Virus record (IMG/VR): IMGVR_UViG_3300031111_000027
Coordinates: 1-32,625 of that record
Length of the DNA stretch: 32,625 nucleotides
Direction: 5' to 3' (one strand)
Source: a virus
Position numbers and translations under genes: made by a program. Shown one piece after another: positions 1 through 6,426 of the stretch. The notes under the pieces were generated by a model, which was given only the letters and a program-made list of their open reading frames with translations, did not search any database and was not told where the DNA came from. Each line of letters opens with the position of its first letter. Position 1 is the stretch's first letter.

Positions 1-1
1 A

Positions 2-1654
2 TTTCTTGACTCTGCGGGTCTTCACAAATATATTGCCTCTCTTGAAGCACTGGGGAGTCGTCCAATGGCAGGACATACGGCTCTGGACCGTAGAATTGGG
101 GTTCAAATCCCTGCTCCCCAGCCATTCGTTACCATTTTGTGAACCCAAACCGCCCAGATCCGCCCTGTAAGTAATTAATATTTCTTTTTCACCTATGTAA
201 ATACCCACCAGAAACGCCCGAAGAAAAGAGCGCGTTGTTTTGACCGGCGCTTCGCTCAACATCTCGACCAGGGCGGTCCGGAACTCAACATAATCGATTG
301 CCTTCGGAGCAAGCTTATTTTCCGGTTCTAATTCGTCGCTCAGTTTTGAGATTATCGTTTCCTTCTGGGCAGATAATTCGAGAAACCGGTCTCGAATGTC
401 GGAACTGTCAACGCCGATTTCGATTGCCTGCAATATGTTTTTTATTCTCCGCTCGACGTCTTGAAGGCTTTTTTCAAGGCGTTTTTTCTCAGACTTATTC
501 CGAGTTTTCAGTTTTTCGTTGACGCGTTCGGCCAGCCGGACAATCCGGTCAATATTCGAGTCAGACAATACGTGAGAGAGGATTTTTTCGAGGAGGAACT
601 CTTCGAGTTCTTCGGCGGGTAGTTTTCCGATGGAGCAGGACTTCTCAGGACAACCGAAATAATAGTATAGCTTGCCGGTGTGAGAAGTGCCGCCCGAGAG
701 TCGCATTCTCCGATTGTGTTTGGCGCAATACAATAATCCGGAGAATAGCCACCTGCTCGACGTTTTTTTTACTCGACCCCTATCTCTATTCGAACGCTCA
801 TTTTGAACCTTGTCCCAGAGGTCTCTTGTGAGAATAGGAGGGCAGTAATTCTCTATTATTAGAGTGTCGTTTTGAGTTCGAGTATTTCTTTTGTGGAGAC
901 CGTAAGTCCGCCCGAATACCTTTTGACCGATATAAAGAGGGTTTGAAATTATGGACTCGACCAGACGCCGAGAGAATTTTCGTTTCTGCCTATTCCGATA
1001 CCCATTTCCGTCGAGGTGATTTACGATCGCGGTATATCCAAGACCCTCGGAATACAGCTTAAAAATAAGTCGAACGGTCTCCGCTTCGTCGGAGTGTATT
1101 CTCAGGACACTATGTTTCCCGCCACCAGCGTCGAACACTTTTTCGGTATAAAACCCATAGGGAACACCGCCGCCCGTGAAAAACCCCTTTTTCGCCGCCT
1201 CGATCATTCCCCGCCTTGCCTGCCGAGATAACGCCCTCGAATAGTATTCGTCGAACAGTTCGAGAATGCCTTCGAGAACGAAGCCGGACTCGCTTTCGCG
1301 GTCGATGTTCTGGGAGACGAAAAGAATGGACACACCGGCACGGCGGAGGAGTCTTTTGTAAACAATAGCATCCTCGCGATTTCTCGCGAACCGAGAAGTG
1401 TCATAACAAATAAACGCGCTTATGTCGTTTTCTTTTGTTCGAACATAATCAATAGCTTCGAGGAATGCCGGTCGGTCGTCGGTCCTTGCAGACTCGCCAG
1501 CGTCAGTAAAAACGCGGACAACTTTTATCCCTTGCTTCTGGGCGTATTCTCGACAGAGACGATCCTGCGAAGGTATCGATAAATTCTGGGCGGCCTGCCT
1601 ATCCGAGGACACTCTTAGATAGAGAACCCCCTTTTTGAGTTTTGTTTTTGGCAT
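2..1654 (-). CDS. Large serine recombinase (phage integrase), open at window edge
   Basis: This is a site-specific recombinase that would integrate and excise the phage. The start is ATG at 1654-1652 behind an AAGGA ribosome site. The N-terminus holds the resolvase catalytic motif YLRVSSDRQ (catalytic serine about residue 16) and a second motif, DTSRFARN, about residues 87-94. A central recombinase domain follows, then a zinc-ribbon region (YCAKHNRRM ... YYYFGCPEKSC) and a charged coiled coil (EKKRLEKSL...), the standard order of large serine integrases. The frame has no stop down to base 2 (551 codons). It runs antisense through the tRNA (residues reading GSRDLNPNSTVQSRM) and the tRNA promoter, so the C-terminus in the integrated state is partly host-encoded. 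The 5' end overlaps the repressor gene by 56 bases. Confidence 0.93.
   Translation of the reverse strand, partial: MPKTKLKKGVLYLRVSSDRQAAQNLSIPSQDRLCREYAQKQGIKVVRVFTDAGESARTDDRPAFLEAIDYVRTKENDISAFICYDTSRFARNREDAIVYKRLLRRAGVSILFVSQNIDRESESGFVLEGILELFDEYYSRALSRQARRGMIEAAKKGFFTGGGVPYGFYTEKVFDAGGGKHSVLRIHSDEAETVRLIFKLYSEGLGYTAIVNHLDGNGYRNRQKRKFSRRLVESIISNPLYIGQKVFGRTYGLHKRNTRTQNDTLIIENYCPPILTRDLWDKVQNERSNRDRGRVKKTSSRWLFSGLLYCAKHNRRMRLSGGTSHTGKLYYYFGCPEKSCSIGKLPAEELEEFLLEKILSHVLSDSNIDRIVRLAERVNEKLKTRNKSEKKRLEKSLQDVERRIKNILQAIEIGVDSSDIRDRFLELSAQKETIISKLSDELEPENKLAPKAIDYVEFRTALVEMLSEAPVKTTRSFLRAFLVGIYIGEKEILITYRADLGGLGSQNGNEWLGSRDLNPNSTVQSRMSCHWTTPQCFKRGNIFVKTRRVKK
6..34 (+). promoter_or_regulatory. 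Promoter of the tRNA-Gln gene
   Basis: A -35 box TTGACT (6-11) and a -10 box TATATT (29-34) are separated by exactly 17 bases. They sit 16 bases upstream of the tRNA, the arrangement of a sigma-70 type stable-RNA promoter. It marks the left edge of the window as host DNA, because a tRNA used as an attachment site keeps its own promoter on the host side. Confidence 0.75.
51..124 (+). tRNA. tRNA-Gln (anticodon CTG)
   Basis: A full cloverleaf can be folded by hand. The acceptor stem is TGGGGAG with CTCCCCA, the D stem GTCC with GGAC, and the anticodon stem TACGG with CCGTA around loop CTCTGGA, giving anticodon CTG (reads CAG, glutamine). The T arm has loop TTCAAAT, followed by discriminator G and an encoded CCA (122-124). 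The length is 74 nt. The tRNA is intact, so the phage insertion restored its 3' end. The antisense strand of the tRNA is an open reading frame continuous with the recombinase gene. Confidence 0.95.
98..124. other. Probable left attachment junction (attL) at the tRNA 3' end
   Basis: The host promoter and tRNA lie to the left and a phage-type recombinase gene starts facing the tRNA directly to the right, so the crossover most likely falls in the 3' part of the tRNA. The exact core cannot be fixed because the partner copy (attR) is not in the window. The interval given is the T arm plus 3' acceptor strand, the usual place for tRNA-borne cores; this is inference. Confidence 0.45.
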
Positions 1655-2096
1655 TGTTGCTTTCCTTGTTAGGTTGGTAGTGTTCTAAAAACATCAGAAG
1701 ATTTTTGCATTCCGAAATGGTCGAAACCGAAAGAATATACTCGACTCGAGACAGTAGTCGTTCGAGACATACCGCATATTCCTTGGATAACGAAGCGACT
1801 CGGAGAGACGAAAACCGGAAGATTAAATTCTCCGAGAGATCGACGTTCATTAATTCGTCAACTGTAATCTTGAAGCCGAGATACGATTTGACAAATTCGA
1901 CGATCATGTTCGCCTTTGTCCTTGCCGGTAGATGTCCCGTTTCCCAGCCAGCGATTGTTCGCCGAGATATTTCTAACGTCGAGGCAAAATCCGCCTGCGA
2001 AAACCTCTGGGTGTAGTCGAGACTCCGAGTCATAATCCAGCCGGTCATGAGCCTAATCAGAAGCATGTTTTTAGAAAAGAATTTCCCCTTATCCAT
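1599..2096 (-). CDS. Helix-turn-helix transcriptional regulator, probable prophage repressor
   Basis: A 165-residue protein with a helix-turn-helix near residues 33-56 (SQADFASTLEISRRTIAGWETG), the XRE/Cro-CI type pattern. The rest is helical and shows no peptidase motif (no LexA/CI-type Ser-Lys self-cleavage site), so it would not be induced by classical RecA-stimulated cleavage. The start is supported by AAGGGGG about 6 bases upstream. It sits between the recombinase and a divergent early operon, the normal position of a lysogeny repressor. Its last 56 bases overlap the start of the recombinase gene, implying co-transcription and translational coupling of repressor and integrase. The repressor role is inferred from position and fold. 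Confidence 0.8.
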   Translation of the reverse strand: MDKGKFFSKNMLLIRLMTGWIMTRSLDYTQRFSQADFASTLEISRRTIAGWETGHLPARTKANMIVEFVKSYLGFKITVDELMNVDLSENLIFRFSSLRVASLSKEYAVCLERLLSRVEYILSVSTISECKNLLMFLEHYQPNKESNNAKNKTQKGGSLSKSVLG

Positions 2097-2152
2097 CGCA
2101 AACCCCCTTTGTATAAGGATTAAAAAAATTCACAAAAAATGCAAAAAACCCC

Positions 2153-2180
2153 TTGACATTTGTAAAAACAGGCTTATATT
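2153..2180 (+). promoter_or_regulatory. Rightward early promoter
   Basis: TTGACA (2153-2158) and TATATT (2175-2180) with a 16-base spacer, in an AT-rich divergent intergenic region (2097-2296). It points into the early operon and is the best sigma-70 match there. The repressor gene on the other strand begins 57 bases away, so this is the likely target of repression. No clear operator dyad over the boxes was identified. Confidence 0.7.
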
Positions 2181-2227
2181 TGCATTTGAAGTTAAGTATT
2201 CGTTCTTTACTCAAAACATAAACAAAA

Positions 2228-2259
2228 CCGAGGGCAGTGCTCGCAACACTTACCCTCGG
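2228..2259 (+). promoter_or_regulatory. Leader hairpin or operator dyad upstream of the first early gene
   Basis: CCGAGGG (2228-2234) pairs with CCCTCGG (2253-2259), and an inner AGTG/CACT helix closes a 7-base loop. It lies about 40 bases downstream of the early promoter -10 box and ends 37 bases before the preferred GTG start of the first gene. No run of T follows, so it is not a standard terminator. It could be an RNA leader structure or a DNA dyad for a regulator. Confidence 0.55.
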
Positions 2260-2296
2260 AACGATGAGTAAACCAATAACCGTAGGAGGCTTACTC

Positions 2297-2578
2297 GTGT
2301 CAGAAGATACGAAGAATATTGCTTTTGTCAAGACGCACATCGATTCACTCCGTTGTAATCATTGGAGCTTTGCCAGGTCTCAGGCATACCGCGAAACCCG
2401 CGAACCTTATTTCCAAACAAATGAACAGCTTGCGCGAAAAGTCTCTGAACTTCTCGGACGGGACATAAGCAGGGAGTCTCTGTATTACTACTGGAGAAGT
2501 AATTCTCTGCCGGACGATCTTGCTCAGGCGCTTTGGAGTTTGCTCGGACAATATCTGACCCCCTTCCTTCCGGAATAA
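2297..2578 (+). CDS. Small early protein, possible DNA-binding regulator
   Basis: First gene rightward of the repressor. The GTG at 2297 is preferred because AGGAGG (2284-2289) lies 7 bases upstream. An in-frame ATG at 2264 has no ribosome site and would place the leader hairpin right against the start. The 93-residue product contains a helix-turn-helix-like stretch (LARKVSELLGRDISRESLYYYW), fitting a Cro-like or early regulator, but no family was recognised. Its TAA overlaps the ATG of the next gene (TAATG), indicating coupled translation. Confidence 0.65.
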   Translation: MSEDTKNIAFVKTHIDSLRCNHWSFARSQAYRETREPYFQTNEQLARKVSELLGRDISRESLYYYWRSNSLPDDLAQALWSLLGQYLTPFLPE

Positions 2579-2784
2579 TGAAAATCCGAGATAAATTTAC
2601 AGTCAAATATGCAAATAGTCCAGACGCGGAAACGGTTGTCTCAGCTATTGCTAATCTATTAATAGAGACTAATTCTGTCGATATTCTGGCAGGTTTGGCT
2701 ATCTGTTCTAATTGCAATTCTAACAATACGAATATTTTTGAAAATGTCAAGTTAGATGAAATAATTGGAGAAGGAGTCCGATGA
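2578..2784 (+). CDS. Hypothetical early protein (68 aa)
   Basis: Begins in a TAATG overlap with the preceding gene and ends in a 4-base overlap with the next. An upstream in-frame ATG exists at 2533, but it would overlap the previous gene by 46 bases and has no ribosome site. The protein has an acidic helical middle and one CSNC pair followed by an Asn-rich stretch, too little for a zinc site on its own. No family recognised. Codons here are more AT-rich than in the late region. Confidence 0.55.
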   Translation: MKIRDKFTVKYANSPDAETVVSAIANLLIETNSVDILAGLAICSNCNSNNTNIFENVKLDEIIGEGVR

Positions 2785-2963
2785 ATAACAGGCTTAAATC
2801 GATACTACCAACAGGAGATATTTCGGCGAAAGATATATTGCCGGAAATCAGAGAAGCACACGCCAAAGCCGATATGATCCGCGCTCGGCGGGAATATCGT
2901 AAGGCAAAAAGAAAAATGAAACTCGCAACACAAAACCGTAGGAGGTTATCATGTCGTTCGTAA
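2781..2963 (+). CDS. Small basic early protein (60 aa)
   Basis: Preceded by GAGAAGGAG and overlapping both neighbours (ATGA-type at the start, 13 bases at the end). The product is strongly basic in its C-terminal half (RARREYRKAKRKMK), which suggests nucleic-acid binding. No family recognised. It lies directly ahead of the recombination ATPase, so it may be an accessory of that protein; this is inference from order alone. Confidence 0.6.
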   Translation: MNNRLKSILPTGDISAKDILPEIREAHAKADMIRARREYRKAKRKMKLATQNRRRLSCRS

Positions 2964-3928
2964 AAGCTCAAAGAAACAAGGCGTTTCTCCGCGCCGCGAT
3001 TTTCGGACCGTCTGGTTCGGGAAAGACCTATTCCGCGCTTCGAATAGCATCCGGAATGGTAAAGGAGACGGGAGGAAAAGTCGCTGTAATTGACACCGAA
3101 AGAGGAAGCGCTTCACTATACGGAGCGGAGTTCGATTTCGATGTCGCTACTTTACAAGACTTCTCGCCACAGCAATATGTCCAAACAATAAACGAGGCGG
3201 CGAAAGCCGGTTATGATGTTTTGATAATCGACTCGCTGTCTCATGCCTGGGCGTGGATACTCGACTTCGTGGACAAGCGAAAGTCGAAATACGGCGGGAA
3301 CAAATGGTCTGCCTGGTCGGACGGAACTCCGATACACGACGCCCTTGTCCAATCGATATTGACATATCCTGGGCACGTTATCGCGACAATGAGGTCAAAA
3401 ACACAATGGGAAGTGCAACAGGAGAATGGGAGGTCGAAGCCCCAGAGAATAGGCACGTCTCCGATACAAAGGGACGGAACGGAATACGAATTTTCCCTTG
3501 TGTTATCGATGTCTCCAGATCATGTCTGCGAAGTCGCGAAAGACCGGACGCACAAATTCCAGGACAAAATGATTGAGAAGCCAGGCGAACAATTCGGGAA
3601 AGAGTTAATCGATTGGTTGAACGAAGGCGAAGGAGATCCGGTTGTCGAACAGCCTGCCTCGACGCCTGCGCCGATAACACCGGAGGAAAACAATACCCAT
3701 GCCGGAGACGCGAAGGAACTCGAATTCCGGAGGAAAGCCCTTCGGAAGATGCTTGTAAATCAACACGGCAAAGAACACGCCATCGAAGTATTCAAGGAAA
3801 CTGCCAAAAAGTATTCGATGGACTACGGACAACCAGCGCCGAAAGACCTCGACGCGCTTAACTCCGTTGACGAACTCGATGAGTTTTTATCGGTTTACAA
3901 TGGATTATACGAAATGGAGGGGAAGTAA
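2951..3928 (+). CDS. RecA-like AAA ATPase, Sak4/AAA_24 type recombination protein
   Basis: 325 residues. The Walker A motif GPSGSGKT is at residues 19-26, a second conserved acidic segment VIDTERG at 46-52, and Walker B DVLIID at 89-94. This pattern matches the phage Sak4-like single-strand annealing/recombination ATPases (Pfam AAA_24), built on a RecA core. The start ATG follows AGGAGGTTATC. After about residue 225 the chain becomes Pro/Glu-rich, then forms a separate helical C-terminal region. The surrounding replication and resolvase genes fit a role in phage DNA recombination and concatemer formation. Confidence 0.85.
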   Translation: MSFVKAQRNKAFLRAAIFGPSGSGKTYSALRIASGMVKETGGKVAVIDTERGSASLYGAEFDFDVATLQDFSPQQYVQTINEAAKAGYDVLIIDSLSHAWAWILDFVDKRKSKYGGNKWSAWSDGTPIHDALVQSILTYPGHVIATMRSKTQWEVQQENGRSKPQRIGTSPIQRDGTEYEFSLVLSMSPDHVCEVAKDRTHKFQDKMIEKPGEQFGKELIDWLNEGEGDPVVEQPASTPAPITPEENNTHAGDAKELEFRRKALRKMLVNQHGKEHAIEVFKETAKKYSMDYGQPAPKDLDALNSVDELDEFLSVYNGLYEMEGK

Positions 3929-4191
3929 TGTCCGGCTTTAATATGCCACCAGGGGCGACCGTCGCTCAGATACCTGGGAACACTCCAGAGGACGAACTTC
4001 TCTACGATTTAGAGCAAAGGCTAAAAAGGGATGCTTGCCGGTATTTCTCAGCCGAGAAACTCGCCTCGACCATAATAGACCACCTCGCTGAACTCGGAAC
4101 ATTTAACGAATGCTTCGATCCAAACGAACCGGACCGAGGTTATGAGGATATGTTCGGGAAACTAAGCCGAAAGATTGAACGAGGATTATAA
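3928..4191 (+). CDS. Hypothetical early protein (87 aa)
   Basis: Starts in a TAATG overlap with the ATPase gene, with GGAGGGG just upstream. The protein is mostly helical and acidic, with a middle segment (SAEKLASTIIDHLAELG) that looks like an amphipathic helix. No recognisable domain. Tight coupling to the ATPase suggests a related role, without further support. Confidence 0.6.
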   Translation: MSGFNMPPGATVAQIPGNTPEDELLYDLEQRLKRDACRYFSAEKLASTIIDHLAELGTFNECFDPNEPDRGYEDMFGKLSRKIERGL

Positions 4192-4193
4192 CA

Positions 4194-4283
4194 ATGATCG
4201 CCGCGGGTGAATATAACGGATATTGCAACCCCGTATTCTCCGAAAGGAAGCCGGTGAAATTCCGGACTCGCGGCGAACAATAA
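4194..4283 (+). CDS. Possible 29-residue small ORF
   Basis: Between two larger genes there is an ATG with GAGG about 10 bases upstream, opening a 29-codon frame ending in TAA. The product is basic at the end (SERKPVKFRTRGEQ). The same bases include a stretch resembling part of a cobalamin riboswitch, so the segment may instead be a structured leader for the next gene. Evidence for translation is weak. Confidence 0.3.
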   Translation: MIAAGEYNGYCNPVFSERKPVKFRTRGEQ

Positions 4284-4297
4284 AACAAAGGAACACC

Positions 4298-4789
4298 ATG
4301 AAAAAGGATTTTAACGTTGACAAGGAAATTCAAGAACTCGCGGTCATGAGACTTCGGGTAATTAGACGAGAAGAGACAATCGATAACCTTCGACAGTCGT
4401 TAAAAAAGACTCCGCTGGGGAAGTCTTTAGCTCTGAATGAGGCCGCCCTTCAATCGGAAAAAGATGCCTTGAACGAAGCAGAGCGCGATGTCAGAGCGAA
4501 CGTCGAAGAGTATTTCCGGAACACCGGAGACTTGAACGCGCACCCAGCGGTTACGATACAGCAAAGGACAGTTCTGGAATACGATGAGAAAGAAGCGATA
4601 ACCTGGGCGGAGTCGGTCGATGAAAAGATGGTCAAAAAAGCCCTTGTCAAGACCATATTCAATAAAACCGCCAAAGCCTTGAAACCGGATTGTGTCGAGA
4701 TAAAGAAAGAACCCAGAGCAACAGTCGCCTCAGACCTTATGCCGTATGTCCCGAAGGAAGAGACCGAGACCGAGGAGGTGGGTTTCTAA
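4298..4789 (+). CDS. Coiled-coil early phage protein of unknown function (163 aa)
   Basis: The ATG at 4298 is chosen because AAAGGAA lies a few bases upstream. An in-frame ATG at 4223 has no ribosome site and would overlap the small ORF. The first two thirds is a charged coiled coil (IDNLRQSLKK ... EAERDVRANVEEYF). The C-terminal part (KEPRATVASDLMPYV) looks globular. The layout resembles phage Gam-like or Gp157-like host-nuclease or resistance proteins, but no diagnostic motif was found. Its neighbours are replication genes. Confidence 0.6.
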   Translation: MKKDFNVDKEIQELAVMRLRVIRREETIDNLRQSLKKTPLGKSLALNEAALQSEKDALNEAERDVRANVEEYFRNTGDLNAHPAVTIQQRTVLEYDEKEAITWAESVDEKMVKKALVKTIFNKTAKALKPDCVEIKKEPRATVASDLMPYVPKEETETEEVGF

Positions 4790-5025
4790 TGAATAACTCG
4801 CTATTTCAAAAGGCGACCGAAATACAGGAAGAAATCGAAATCCTAAAAACCGCTAAAACGAAGATCGAAAAAGACCCTTGCCCACCGCATATGTCTTTCC
4901 CGAACACCGGCCAGGTGAATTTCCTTCACATACCGGAACCGGTTTGGAACAGGGCGAAAAGGGTTTTGCTCGAAAACATAGACCAAGAAATCATGAAACT
5001 CGAAGCTCAATTCTCGCAACTATAA
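4789..5025 (+). CDS. Hypothetical coiled-coil protein (78 aa)
   Basis: Starts in a TAATG overlap with the preceding gene, with GAGGAGG nearby. Two helical segments at the ends (ATEIQEEIEILKTAKTKIEK and ENIDQEIMKLEAQF) flank a Pro-rich middle containing one Cys. No family recognised. An upstream in-frame ATG at 4690 lies deep inside the previous gene and was not used. Confidence 0.6.
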   Translation: MNNSLFQKATEIQEEIEILKTAKTKIEKDPCPPHMSFPNTGQVNFLHIPEPVWNRAKRVLLENIDQEIMKLEAQFSQL

Positions 5026-5036
5026 AGGAGACCAAT

Positions 5037-5543
5037 ATGGATAACGAACTACTCGACGCCGCGAAAATCTTAAAATCCTCTGCCAAACAACTGGAAGCCC
5101 TCGACGTTATGTCGGAGGTTATCCCATACGCTCTGTGTGGAGACGTGGACCGGATATCGGACTGGAAGAACTTAAAAGCAAACGTTGTCGAGTTCATTAA
5201 GTCCGAGGCGGATACCGCCCTTTCGACAATCCAAGCCTTGACGCAGGCGGACAGCAACCAGCAGGAAATACCTTTCCCGACAGAGAAAGACATGATCGAA
5301 ACCGCGAGACAATACCAAAAAGGAATGCAGGATATTGTGGACAGAGACAATTCCGGAATTGAGAAAATAACCATCAAGGTCGGAGACTCCGATCCGGTTA
5401 CCGTCGCCGAGAAAAAACCAGACGAACCGGACGAACCAGATCGATTAGTCTCAGCTTGTTGTCAATCCGGACTAAAGGCAGAGGGAAATCGATATATCTG
5501 TCTCGAATGCCTGGAATATTGCGACGTTACCACAAAACCCTAA
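5037..5543 (+). CDS. Early protein with C-terminal zinc ribbon (168 aa)
   Basis: The start at 5037 has AAAGGAG about 6 bases upstream. The N-terminal two thirds is helical and acidic. A Pro-Asp-Glu linker (DEPDEPD) leads into a C-terminal four-cysteine cluster, ACCQSGLK ... YICLECLEYC, a probable single zinc ribbon. This points to nucleic-acid or protein binding, but the overall family is not recognised. It is immediately upstream of the replication initiator. Confidence 0.65.
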   Translation: MDNELLDAAKILKSSAKQLEALDVMSEVIPYALCGDVDRISDWKNLKANVVEFIKSEADTALSTIQALTQADSNQQEIPFPTEKDMIETARQYQKGMQDIVDRDNSGIEKITIKVGDSDPVTVAEKKPDEPDEPDRLVSACCQSGLKAEGNRYICLECLEYCDVTTKP

Positions 5544-5561
5544 AAACTGAAAGCAGGGAAT

Positions 5562-6425
5562 ATGTCTCGCCAGCGAATAATCAAACCGGAGTTCTGGGAC
5601 GATGAAAAACTCGCGATGGTATCTCAGCCAGCCAGATTGACTTTTATTGCCTTATGGAATTTGTCGGACGACTACGGAGTCGTAAAGGGACACCCGTATT
5701 GGCTCAAAAGCAATATATACCCATACGACCACGATTTGACCTTTGAAAAATTCTGCGAATGGATCGACTCGCTTGTCGAGGGGGGATTTATTTCCCCCTT
5801 CGAGGCGGGAGGAGAGCAGTTTTTTCATATCGTAAACTTCGCCAAACACCAGTATATAAAGAACCCATCTGCCACACGAAACCCCCCGCCCCCCGATACC
5901 CAAACCACCGAGAACGGGAATAAAAACAACCCGACTACCGGAGGACTACCGGAGGACGGGGGAAGGGCTACCCCAGACCAACCGAAAACCGACCCCCAGG
6001 ATAACCGCCCGAAAGAGAATAAGAAAGAGAATAAGAAAGAGAATAAGAATAATAGTCCGGAGCGGCTTGCCGACTCCGGACAATCGGACACCGAAAAGGT
6101 CGAAGAAAATGTCGAAGGAACGGACTACGTTTTTCCGCTTCGAGGCGGAGACGAATATGTTCTTCCAAAAAAGGATTTCGACGAATATGTCGATTTGTTC
6201 TCCGCGGTCGATGTCGATTGGACTCTTCGCCGGATAATCCAATGGAACAGAGACAACCCGCAGAGACAAAAGACTCGACGGGGAATTAAGAAGCATATAA
6301 CAAACTGGCTCGAATCGGAGCATAACAAAGGCGGACGGTTTCGTTCTGCCAGACCAGAACCCCCGACAAGTAAGACGCAACAAAAACAAAGCGAAGACTT
6401 CGCAGAAATAATCGGAGGAAAGTAA
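5562..6425 (+). CDS. Replication initiation protein, replisome-organiser-like
   Basis: 287 residues; start supported by AGCAGGGAA. The first 110 residues (RQRIIKPEFWDDEKLA ... LTFIALWNLSDDYGVVKG ... FFHIVNFAKHQYIK) match the winged-helix N-domain of phage replisome organisers/DnaD-like initiators. A low-complexity Pro-rich then Lys-Glu-Asn linker follows (KENKKENKKENK), encoded by tandem 12-bp repeats, then a C-terminal helical domain. It probably binds the origin and loads the DnaB helicase two genes downstream. By analogy with lambda O, the origin may be inside this gene. The TAA is one base from the next ATG. Confidence 0.75.
   Translation: MSRQRIIKPEFWDDEKLAMVSQPARLTFIALWNLSDDYGVVKGHPYWLKSNIYPYDHDLTFEKFCEWIDSLVEGGFISPFEAGGEQFFHIVNFAKHQYIKNPSATRNPPPPDTQTTENGNKNNPTTGGLPEDGGRATPDQPKTDPQDNRPKENKKENKKENKNNSPERLADSGQSDTEKVEENVEGTDYVFPLRGGDEYVLPKKDFDEYVDLFSAVDVDWTLRRIIQWNRDNPQRQKTRRGIKKHITNWLESEHNKGGRFRSARPEPPTSKTQQKQSEDFAEIIGGK
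6011..6046 (+). repeat. Three perfect 12-bp tandem repeats, candidate replication origin iterons
   Basis: The unit GAAAGAGAATAA is present three times end to end at 6011-6022, 6023-6034 and 6035-6046, followed by AT-rich GAATAATAG. It lies in the middle of the initiator gene and encodes a repeated Lys-Glu-Asn linker. Initiators of lambda-like phages bind iterons located within their own genes, so this is the best origin candidate in the window. It could also be simple linker expansion. Confidence 0.5.
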
Positions 6426-6426
6426 A

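Noticed and set aside
298-522. Plus-strand ORF (74 codons) near the left end
   Set aside because: It lies fully antisense to the serine recombinase, has no ribosome site and its protein is low-complexity; a shadow frame.
2104-2150. Leftward repressor promoter using TATACA near 2108-2113 (minus strand)
   Set aside because: A -35 TTGTGA is visible but the spacer is only 14 bases, and the start site would fall on the ribosome site; not convincing.
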